From Tillus elongatus (taxonomy: Eukaryota; Arthropoda; Insecta; Coleoptera; Cleridae): a stretch of DNA of 64,000 nt. The DNA is taken from assembly GCA_964006375.1 (NCBI GenBank), contig OZ023267.1:22813739-22877738 (forward strand). The letters run 5' to 3'. Below the pieces are notes generated by a model. The model made no database searches. It had not been told where the DNA came from and saw nothing but the letters and a program-made list of their open reading frames with translations. Of this stretch, positions 1 to 10,361 are shown piece after piece. Position numbers and translations under genes: made by a program. Each line of letters begins with the position of its first letter. Positions within the stretch are counted from its first letter, which is position 1.

Positions 1-13
1 CCGGGGTCAGTTT

Positions 14-104
<91 letters not shown>

Positions 105-568
105 ATAACTCAAAAAATAATTAACCGATTTCAATTAAACTCGGCAGATGCCTTTCTTTTATTAATGGCTTGAATGAGTTCGTTAGCCAGGAAAATCGGA
201 CGGGGTTTTCCGAAAAATTTTTGAATTTTCTTACGAAAAAAATTTTTTTCTCAGAAAATTACAAAGCTGTTTTAATGAAACTTAATATATATATTGCCTT
301 AGGAGAGACCTTACTACGTACCAAAATTCAACTTTCTAAGTTTATAGAAAATTGAGTTATTCAAATTTTTAATTTTCTTTAATAAAAAATTTTTTTTCGC
401 CGAAAATTACAAAGCCTTCTTAATGAGATTTGGTGGATATCTTGCCTTGGGAATGACGTTACTACATACCAAAATTAAACTTTCTAAGTTGATAGAAAAC
501 TGAGTTATTCAAATTTTAAGCATTTAATAAAAATTCACTACTATAACGCACTTGCTGCGTCCCGAACT
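1..568 (+). mobile_element. Helentron-like element, 5' end outside window
   Basis: The window opens inside the element at CCGGGGTCAGTTTCAAT, the block that precedes the (TA)n core in other copies. The TA tract runs about 17-101 and is followed by the conserved CCGATAACTCAAAAAATAA block. The 3' end at 535-565 shows AAATTCACTA, then the hairpin ACGCA-CTTGC-TGCGT (546-560) and CCCGA. This matches complete copies at 3351 and 48615. It lies in the presumed last intron of the GMC gene. The assignment to Helentron (Helitron2) rests on end structure; no Rep/helicase coding is present. Confidence 0.7.
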
Positions 569-713
569 TTTTTTACCTGTAATAAGTAATTCAATAATAT
601 TTTTTACCTAACATGACACCACATAAATGACACTCTTTCGTGAGCAGCCTGAGCGGGGGTGGTTACACAGAAACGACAATGGACACACACCCAACACACA
701 GTGACAAGAACTG

Positions 714-785
714 CCACCACCGGGAATCGAACCAGGACACTTCGTGCAGCAGTGTAAGATTCGATCCACTACACCACGAGAGTGT
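714..785 (-). repeat. tRNA-derived SINE head
   Basis: On the minus strand an A-box-like TGGTGTAGTGG (766-776) and a B-box-like GGTTCGATTCC (about 723-733) are spaced as in a tRNA. Acceptor and anticodon stems do not fold convincingly, so I read it as a tRNA-derived SINE promoter rather than a working tRNA gene. The SINE body probably extends left to about 630. It differs from the SINE family seen at 2951, 9982, 53921 and 61955. Confidence 0.5.
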
Positions 786-852
786 GTAATAGAACCGCGT
801 CCTTCTTAAAACTTGCTAAGAGTAGACTAAACAAAAAATGTTATATTTGCAG

Positions 853-2312
853 GTATGAAAAACCGCCAATGTTCTTACCCAAGAGGAAAAGTGTTAGGTG
901 GTTCTAGCACAATCAATGGCGTAATGTATGTAAGGGGCAACAGGAGAGATTACGATAAATGGGAAGAGCTTGGAAATATAGGTTGGAATTATGATAAAGT
1001 ATTACCCTACTTCATCAGATCTGAGAATTCTGAGGTATATTCTGACGATTACCATGGCAACGATGGGCTGTTAAACGTTGAGTACTCTAAGCCACCTTCT
1101 GCACTTTTGGACACGTTCACTCAAGGGAATTTACAACTTGGAAGACAGTACCTTGATTACAACGGGCGTGAACAACTTGGATTTTCAAGAACTCAACTAA
1201 GCATTAAAAATGGCAAAAGAGTTAGTGGTGGAAATTCGTTTATCAAGCAAGCTCGAAATCGTAAAAATTTACATATATCTTCCAATTCCTTGGTCACCAA
1301 AATTCTAACAGCATCTTCATCGGCTAAAATTTGTGCGTATGGCATAGAGTTTTTAAAAGGTGGACGTAGATTTAGAGCTACGACTAAAAAAGAAGTTATA
1401 TTATCAGCTGGTACAATAAACACACCTCAAATCCTGAAGCTTTCTGGTATTGGACCTTTGAGAGAGTTGATCAAGTTGAATATTCCACTAGTAAAAGACA
1501 TGCCTGCAGTTGGAAGTAACTTGATAGACCACGCTGTACATTTTGGTCTTGTATTTAGCACAAGCCACACTGAAACTCAACAAAGTCTTAGAGAAACTAT
1601 TAAAGAATATATACGAGGTGAGGGTTCCTTAACTACTGGGGGAGCAGGATATGGATTAGGTTTCATAGAAACTAAAGACTCTCCAGATGGATTACCAGAC
1701 ATAGAATATATATTTGTGGCTCCGCGACTTGGTGCTTACGTTGATCCTCAAGTTTATTACAATCCCAACGAGGAAATGTTGAAACATTTCTTTGGGGGAA
1801 ATAATCGATCAGCTAACGTAGAAATACTCCTTGTTTTATTACATCCAAAGTCTTCTGGGAAAGTACTTCTCAAATCATCTGATCCTAAAGACTTTCCCAA
1901 TATCAATATTAGCTTTTTTTCAGACAAAGAAAATCACGATATAGAAACTATGTACAGAGGTATTCAATTTATATTGAATCTAACAAAAACTGAAGCGTTC
2001 ATGAGGATCAATGCTACCTACTCCGCTTCAGTTCCAGGTTGTCACCATCTAAACAAAAATTCCAAGGAATACTGGTACTGCACTATAAGAACGGCTACGA
2101 CGACAATCTACCATCCGACTGGTACAACAAGAATGGGCAGGAAAATTGATGATTCTGTAGTTGATGCTCACCTAAAGGTGCATGGAATTAAAAACCTCAG
2201 AGTTGCTGATGCTGGTGTCATTCCTTCTTCTATATCTGGCCACAGTAATGCTGCAGCTTTTATGATTGGTGAAAGGGTATCAGATTTCATAAAGTGGGAC
2301 TATGGGAACTGA
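853..2312 (+). CDS. GMC oxidoreductase, last exon (glucose dehydrogenase-like)
   Basis: FAD-dependent GMC-family oxidoreductase, C-terminal 485 residues. The exon opens right after a polypyrimidine/TTTGCAG acceptor ending at 852. The first two bases complete a split Gly codon (phase 1), so the ATG at 855 is internal, matching the family's G-M-K-x-R block. GMC signature 1 is visible as GKVLGGSSTINGVMYVRGN and signature 2 as SAGTINTPQILKLSGIG. The C-terminal catalytic region has YHPTGTTRMG and SGHSNAAAFMIGER, so the active-site His of each motif is kept. The N-terminal Rossmann GxGxxG exon(s) must lie left of the window. The frame is uninterrupted to TGA at 2310-2312, unlike every transposon gene here. 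Insect members include glucose dehydrogenase and ecdysone oxidase; the substrate cannot be told from this part. Confidence 0.9.
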
Positions 2313-2422
2313 TAGTGGAATGTCTTTAATATTATATTAATGAACCAATAAGTTGCAATGTTGTAAATCACACTAGTCTGAAAAAGTATTATAGGTAATT
2401 TTTGCTGTTATGCAAGCTAGAA

Positions 2423-2428
2423 AATAAA
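2423..2428 (+). promoter_or_regulatory. polyadenylation signal of the GMC gene
   Basis: AATAAA lies 111 bases after the GMC stop codon in an AT-rich 3' UTR. No other candidate is closer. Confidence 0.6.
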
Positions 2429-2599
2429 TATTTTTCCTTTAGTTGCTTTTGTTCTTTTTACTAGAAGAGAGTAACTGGTTTAGAAATTTTGACTTCACTT
2501 TCTTAAGACTTTTATTTTGTTTGTACGTTTGAATAGAATGGATATTGTATCGTACATCCCTTCAATATTTATGAACGTCAACACATCTGGGTATGATAT

Positions 2600-2805
2600 G
2601 GTTAAAGGAATAACTAAAATGCTTCTCTACCAGGCAATATGTAAATTTACAACCCTACTCGTTTCGGCCCTTATCGAGCCATCTTCAGGGGTTAACACAA
2701 ATTAGCCTTAACCCCTGAAGATGGCTCGGTAAGGGTCGAAACGCGCAGGGTTGTAAATTAAACATTATGTCTGGTAGAAACCCCTTTTAATTATTCCTTT
2801 AACCT
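2600..2805. repeat. Long inverted repeat with two hammerhead-like cores
   Basis: Two arms of about 95 bp (2600-2694 and 2708-2805) are near-perfect reverse complements around a loop of about a dozen bases. The right arm on the plus strand reads CTGAAGA (2715-2721), T, GGCTC-GGTAA-GGGTC, GAAA (2738-2741). The left arm carries the same on the minus strand. It could be a foldback element or a head-to-head insertion of two copies of one repeat. Confidence 0.7.
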
Positions 2806-2950
2806 TACATCACTTGATTTTCAAAACTTGCAAAAAATAAAAACGTTAGTTGTAAGGCTCGAATATAGTTTATACAGGCTACATAGGCGATCTGGTACAC
2901 CGCCTCTATCTCACTTATTTTTTGGATTTCTAAAATCAATTTCAGCACAC

Positions 2951-3262
2951 TTACCTTTTTTTCTTTAACGTCGGTCTATTTCCGCGAATATGGCCAATCA
3001 CCGACGCCAGGGAGCAGTTTCACCACACTATCATGTAAATTTTACCGAACCCCTGTCTTTATGTAAGGAGGGTAGGGATATTAATGTCCCCAACATCGCA
3101 TGGACACGGGACCAAACGTTCAACTTGCGCAAATACAATGCGACAACCTCGGTTGATGTTAAATGTACAGTATGTACTGAAAAAGTGGAAGAATCCTGGG
3201 ATCGATCCCAGTATACTTTGGTTCAGAGGCACACGTTCTTGCCAATAAACCACTGAGGCTCT
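2951..3262 (-). mobile_element. SINE, family A, copy 1
   Basis: On the minus strand a tRNA-like head with a B box (GGATCGATCCC, about 3200) leads into a conserved body and ends in GTTAAAGAAAAAAAGG near 2951. The same body recurs at 9982, 53921 and 61955. The 53921 copy has a clean target duplication that defines the unit as about 320 bp. Short ORFs on both strands here are incidental. Confidence 0.75.
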
Positions 3263-3350
3263 CATTTACTTATTTGTATCAGTAGATTTCTAACTTCTGC
3301 TCATAAAAACAAACTTCACATAACAGAGATAATGATTGGATTTGCGCTTT

Positions 3351-4743
<1,393 letters not shown>

Positions 4744-5539
4744 GTTTTTTTAAATCGGATACCATGTATATTTTTAGACTATGAGAAAGAGGATGGAAAT
4801 GTAGACATACTTCATATATTTCATGTATTAATGTAATACAAATTTTCGCGCGCAGCAACGAAATAAACGTTTAAATGTGGATAAATTAAGTTTTCAGGTA
4901 GGCTTTGCCAATGACACAGCAAAATAAATTAATAAAGAAATGAAATTCTAATTGTCACAAGTAAGTGTGCATTTTTATAATAGGAATAATTAACTTTATT
5001 ATAAAGAAAATAAAAATAATATGAAATGCATTACATACAGGGTGGTCCAAGTTGAATATCGCCTTTATTACTCAATAATAAAAAAATAATTGGAACAAAA
5101 GTTGCAGGTTTTAACGTTAGCTACAAACTAAAATTATTTTTGCATATACAGGATGTTGCATAAGTTAGATACAACCCAAACTTCACTTTTTTAAATGTAT
5201 ATTGTTTAATTTTTGAATTACTCTTGGTTTGCCGATTCAACCAGTGTAAAGTGGTTCGGGTCAATACAGAGTCGTGCAAAAGTTATGGCCCTTTTTATTA
5301 ATAATAATAAAAAAATATATTCTAAACTATGTCTACTTTTACTTAAGGGAAATTTTATTAATCTATTTACTAAGAAATATGGCTTAGTGGAAAAATTAAT
5401 TAAGAGCACATAACAAAGAAAATGTTAGATTCAGGAAAGATAAAATAGAGAAAAAATTTGTTTGCCTATCTTTTGAACTGCGTATCACAAGAGGCCTCGA
5501 GATAATTTTTAAGAATTTGAAGAAGATTTGTAGCTAACT
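4744..5539. other. No gene; AT-rich intergenic or intronic DNA
   Basis: No coding signal was recognised. ACAGGGTGGTCC at 5038 and ACAGGATGTTGCA near 5152 resemble ends of short mariner-type repeats, but no partner end was found. Confidence 0.4.
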
Positions 5540-5800
5540 TTTTGGCAAAAAATAATTTAAGAAATTTGTCAGGTAATACGAAATATAAAGACAAAGCCAC
5601 TTAAAGGTCGGGTATCTATCAGATAGGTTGTAAAGATTGTAATCCCAAATACATTGTGCCGACTAAGAAAACCATTGAGCCTAGATTTTGGGAACATCTG
5701 GCACATCTAAGCTACGGTAGTGTAGACAAGTCATGCACAACTTATTTGGAATAATAACCACCACATAGATAAAGAAAATCTAAAACTTAGACAGCCAGGC
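5540..5800 (+). pseudogene. Penelope-like element, GIY-YIG endonuclease remnant
   Basis: Conceptual translation of the plus strand from 5611 gives GIYQIGCKDCNPKYIVPTKK followed by RFWEHLAH. This fits the C-terminal endonuclease of Penelope-like elements, whose consensus is G-x-Y-x-I-x-C-x2-C with YIG-x-T-x-R and an R-x2-EH. The YIG has become YIV. A frameshift near 5745 precedes NNHHIDKENLKL, another conserved stretch of the family. No RT remains in place. A hammerhead-like motif follows at 6061, where a Penelope repeat (pLTR) could lie. Confidence 0.7.
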
Positions 5801-6049
5801 AATAAAAAACAAAAGTTTCCTAAACCGAGCGCCGCCACTGATTTATAGTCCTTTGTTTGCAGTCTGTCTCTGATACTATAAATATTCCGAGACTTGCCAG
5901 ATAAAGTTATAAAGGTAGTTCAAAAACCTCGTCCGACAATAAAAATAAAATAGACATAAAATTTTCCTGCGATTTAGCCTCCCTCTCGGTATCGGTCTTT
6001 ACCCAAGACTCCGTATGAAAGGTAATGTTTAGTAGTAAGTATTTTAGAA

Positions 6050-6105
6050 TTTTTCATCCTCTGATGACGCTAACTTTGTTAGTGAAACGATCCTCAGGTC
6101 TTTAA
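6050..6105 (+). ncRNA. Hammerhead-ribozyme-like motif
   Basis: CTGATGA (6061-6067), one extra C, stem II GCTAAC-TTT-GTTAGT (6069-6083), GAAA (6084-6087), then CGATCC, a UH step (TC, 6094-6095) and AGG (6096-6098), which can pair with CCT just before the box to start stem I. T-rich and A-rich flanks could extend stem I. Departures from the canonical ribozyme: an extra base after A9 and a very short or mismatched stem III. Activity is unproven. Confidence 0.45.
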
Positions 6106-6189
6106 AAAATGTGTTGTGGTGATTTGGGTTCTCCAAGTGTACTTATCAGTGCTCATCACAGGTTTCAGTCTTCATTAGTGCATAGCAAC

Positions 6190-7480
6190 TAGTGATGGGT
6201 TGTTATTTAACAGTCTGTTATATTTTAACTGTTGTCGAGACAGTAACAACCTGTTATGGATATATACAAATAACAGGTACAGTGGAGGGGATGCTGTTGC
6301 GCTTTACACTAGAACTCGGAGTCGGATCTGTTTCTGTTGTCGTATCTGTTTCTGTTGCACTGCTACGATGAAGCAACTTCTGTTTTCATCCGCAACTGTT
6401 ATAACAGGATGAATGGACATGAGACTGGGAATGGGGTATAGAGCGGACTTTACTTCATAACATAATACTGTTTTCATCCGCAACTGTTATAACAGGATGA
6501 ATGGACATGAGACTGGGAATGGGGTATAGAGCGGACTTTACTTCATAACATAATACTGTTTTCATCCGCAACTGTTATAATAGGATGAATGGACATTAGA
6601 CTGGGAATGGGGTATAGAGTATAGAGCGGACTTTACTTCATAACATACTACTTTATACTAGTGTGCTCACAGCTTTGGGAACGTAGGGTCGTCGGTACAA
6701 TGAAACTGTTAAATTTTGACAGGTTGTTGATTCACACAAAACACACACATATATTTACAATTTATAAACAAACACAAAATATGAAAAATGTAAATAAAAT
6801 CAACGATGTTTCTTTTTTTCTTTGAGAAAAATTGTAAAATACTTTTCTAACAAAACACTTTCAAAGTTCTGAGTTTTTATTACTACTGCAAAATAAAAAA
6901 TCGCTGAAACTTAAAAAATCTCAGAAACAGTACCAATTTAAATGAAATTATAAAAATATTCCCTGTACCCGGTATAGTTGAAACCAGACACACTTCGCCC
7001 TATAGGTAGAAAGAAAAAAATTAGTTTTAATTTTTTTAAATTATTTATTTTATTTTTTGCTTACAATAATTCATGTATTTCATAAGTCTCATTTTCAAGG
7101 AAAAGATGGCTATAGAGGTTTTCAAGCTCAATGCCTAACTAATACTTAATTAGTAAAGAAAATTCGAAAGAAATTCTGCATTGTTGAATTTTTTACCAAA
7201 TTATTATTAGTGATGAATACCCACAAAAAAAAACCTCCATCACTTTTTTAATAAAAAATTAATTAATTGTTTTAAACATAATACAAGAATATTTTTTATT
7301 TTAAACATTACCCAACTACACCACCGGACGGGTTCAGCTACTGTTACTACGTCTACGTGGAATTCTTAATAATTCATAGTTCATACTGTTATTTTCAACC
7401 TGTTATATTTAACTGTTATTTCTAAATAACAGTAACAGTTGCGACTTGTTACAGCAAAATAACATTTTTTCCCATCACTA
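6190..7480. mobile_element. Non-autonomous hAT-like element (hAT-1)
   Basis: The ends are TAGTGATGGG (6190) and CCCATCACTA (7480), a perfect 10-bp terminal inverted repeat. Both are flanked by the 8-bp duplication ATAGCAAC (6182-6189 and 7481-7488), the hallmark of hAT transposition. Both subterminal regions are full of CTGTTAT/ATAACAG motifs, typical of hAT transposase-binding arrays. No transposase is present. Removing it rejoins a repeat also seen at 28765 (GCAACAGAT...TTATTTG). Confidence 0.85.
6381..6655. repeat. 88-bp tandem repeat, three units
   Basis: Units beginning TGTTTTCATCCGCAACTG start at 6381, 6469 and 6557, an exact 88-bp period. The first two are almost identical; the third has a few substitutions and a short TATAGAG duplication. 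The array lies inside hAT-1. Confidence 0.85.
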
Positions 7481-7488
7481 ATAGCAAC

Positions 7489-7720
7489 AGATATTTATTT
7501 GTAGTAGCCATGATTTCGTATTAATTCCATTTTTGTCTGTCTGGGGATGCTGCCAAGCAGCCAAACAGGTTACAGAAGCGTTGAAGAACATCCTAGAACA
7601 TCTAGAAATCAACAGGGCTACTTGCTCCAGTTAGCGTATGCGCTGGCTACGTCCATTAATTCCAGAAACGAAACCAAACAGTGAAGCCACATAAGTGGTC
7701 TCCAAGTCTGTAGTAATTCA
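7489..7720 (+). repeat. Dispersed repeat R, copy 1
   Basis: Shares an ordered set of blocks (CATGATTTCGTA, CTTGCTCCAGTTAGC, GCGCTGGCTACGTCC, CAGTGAAG, GTCTCCAAGTCTGTA) with 28765-29040 and, as a palindrome, with 27515-27857. No coding potential. It was split by hAT-1 at its left end. Confidence 0.65.
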
Positions 7721-7727
7721 AAACATA

Positions 7728-8105
7728 TCTAAATTAATTGGCTTAATGTAGCCAAATTCTGAACGAACCGTGATATGTATCGAGGTGCTGACATCTAGGA
7801 CGCAACAAGAAACTTTGTTGTTAAGACGCCTCTGGTACAAACTCTGTACGCCAGGTGCCGCCGTACAACCACTAACGATCTTTTAAAATCGTCAGCCCTG
7901 TCACTATATTCCTATAAGGAAATATACGAATAATATGAAAATAGATATATTAAGATTATTACTGTAAACACATACTAGTTTCGCTTTTATTTGCGCTCAT
8001 CAGTGTGTTTTGCCAGTAATAATCAAAATATGTCTAAATTAATCGGCTGAAGGTAGCCAAATTCTGAACAAACCGTGAGATGTTTCCAGGTGCTGACATG
8101 TATAA
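7728..8105 (+). repeat. Tandem duplicated ~300-bp repeat
   Basis: The block AATTGGCTTAATGTAGCC...GTGCTGACAT (7736-7793) recurs at about 8041-8100 with scattered substitutions, a period of about 305 bp. GTCAGCCCT in the spacer also occurs in the tandem array at 36.7-37.4 kb, so the two may be related. Confidence 0.55.
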
Positions 8106-10361
8106 ATTATGTTGTAACTTTCGGTTCACATCACGTATGTGTTTCTGGTTGCCTATAGCCCTCTAAAATATGTTTATGAAGAAGATTCTTAACAGCTTTT
8201 AGTCTTGAGTTGACCACCAGTCAAGTAACAACGCGCCAAAGTACCTGAAGGTCCGAGAGACCCCATCCGGGTTGTAAAGTTATAAAGTTTGTACGTTTGC
8301 AGTTTTACGTTGTTTGACGTTATAAAACTACGAATTTACATAGAAAGGTGAGTGGTTACCTTGATATGAATTAAAATATACTGTTTACAACAATGTAGTT
8401 TAATTTACAGCATGTCCTATTACGAAAAAGAACAAGCCAAACTTATGACGCTTTGGAAAGAATGGAAAGATGACGAGGTGGAATTTATAGACTCTGAGGA
8501 CAATGATTAAGTTGATCATTTAAGCGTCCACTGCTGTCATTCTGATAGTGAAATTTAAGAAAATGGTGCCGAAAATGTTGAAGAAGTACTTGAAAATGAA
8601 ATAAGTGAGTATAGAGGTGGATATTATATGGGTAAGCACTCTATTACAAAATGGAGCAAGCAGTATAGTAATACCAGAGTAAGAACTAGGGCAGAAAATA
8701 TAATTTCAAAATAACCAGGATACAAACCTTATGCTGGGGATGTGAAAACTCCTCTGGATTGCTGGCTTCTGTTTTTAACTCAACAATTCTTGACAGCGTT
8801 ACAGATTGCACAAACGTTATGATGGCCAAAAAATCTGTAGGCTATAAAGATGAAGAATATTGTAACAATACCAACGTAACTGAAGTAAAGACGTTATTTG
8901 GTATCTTGTACCTTGCTCGTGTATACGGAAACAGCCATCACCATCTAAAAGAACTCTGGAGAACAAATGGAACGGGCATTGATATATTTCGTACAGTAAT
9001 GGCTTTCAATAGACTCACATTTTTTATTCAATGTTTACGTTTTGACAGCGTAGACAACATACAAGAACGCCTGAAATTAGATAAACTTGCAGCTATACGG
9101 GCTGTGTTTGAAAAGTTTGTTTCAAACTGCCAACAGGCATATACACCAGGACAATATTTAACGATAGCTGAAAAATTAGAGCACTTTCGAGGTCGCTGTT
9201 CTTTCCGCCAGTATATCCCCAACAAGCCTACTAAATATGATATAAAAATCCAGGCTATGGTGGTCTCTCGCACATTTTATGTGCGAGAAGTTTATGCAGG
9301 AACTCAGCCGGATCGGGTTTATCAATCAAGCAACAAACCTGTTTTTATTGTGCAAAGATTACTAGCACCGATTTCTGGTAGTAATCAAAGTCTCACCTTT
9401 AATAACTGGTACACTTCCTATGAACTTGTGAATATTTCACGTGAAAAGCATAGTTTAACGTCGGTGTGAACTCTTGGGAAAACAAACGAGAGATACCGTT
9501 AACGCTTTTAGAACTAAAGAATAGACCATCAAAGAGTTCAATGTTTGCATTCCAGAAACATAACACAATGGTATCGTACGTGCCAAACAAGGGTAGAAGT
9601 GTTATTTTGCTATCCTCTCTTTATCATGATGGCGAGATAGATGAATCTACGGGGAATAAAAACTGCCCGAAATTGTAAGCTTTTACAATTTTACCGAAGG
9701 CGGTGTAGACGTTGTCGATGAATTGTCAGGAAGTTACAGTGTAGCTCGCAATTGCAGAAGATGGCTACTGAGAATATTTTTCTCTCTAATGGATACAGCA
9801 TGAATTAATAGCCAGGTCATTTATAGGACAGACACCAACAACTATTCAAAAAAGCGTCGTATATTTTTGAAAAATCTGGGTCTAGCTTTGATAGAGGCAA
9901 CTCTGCAACAAAGAATAAATAACCCTCGACTCACAAGAGAACTTTGATTCAAAATTGCCAGTGTGCTAGGCGCGACAAATGTGTGTGTGTTTTGTTTCTT
10001 TAACGTCGGCCTATTTCCGCGACTATGGCCAATCACCGACGCCAGGGAGCAGTTCAACCTCACTATCCTGGAAATTTTGCCGAGCCCCTGCCTTTCTGTA
10101 AGGAGGGTAGGGGTCTTTGTGGTGCCCAACATCGCATGGACACGGGACCGACAGCCTTACGCCCGCTCCGAAGGGCGGAACGTGCAGACATTCAGTTTGC
10201 TCAAATACAATGCCAGAACCTCGGTTGATGTTAGTGTTACAGTTTTTACTGAAAAAGTGAAAGGAGTACCCTGAGATAATAATAATACCTAATAATAATA
10301 CCTTTATTATCAATTTTGACAGCATACAAGCTACATTGGATTTGTCAGCCTTTTACAATAA

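Noticed and set aside
714..785. Functional tRNA gene on the minus strand
   Set aside because: Promoter boxes are present but the acceptor and anticodon stems do not form.
855..857. ATG at 855 as the start of the GMC protein
   Set aside because: It follows a splice acceptor by two bases and aligns to an internal Gly-Met-Lys of the family. The FAD-binding N-terminus is missing, so it must be upstream.
6381..6655. Possible CRISPR array (three regular units)
   Set aside because: The units are contiguous 88-bp tandem repeats with no unique spacers, inside a eukaryotic hAT element.
9842..10325. Several overlapping ~100-codon frames on both strands
   Set aside because: They coincide with SINE family A, and the same frames recur at 2990, 53935 and 62103 wherever the SINE lies.
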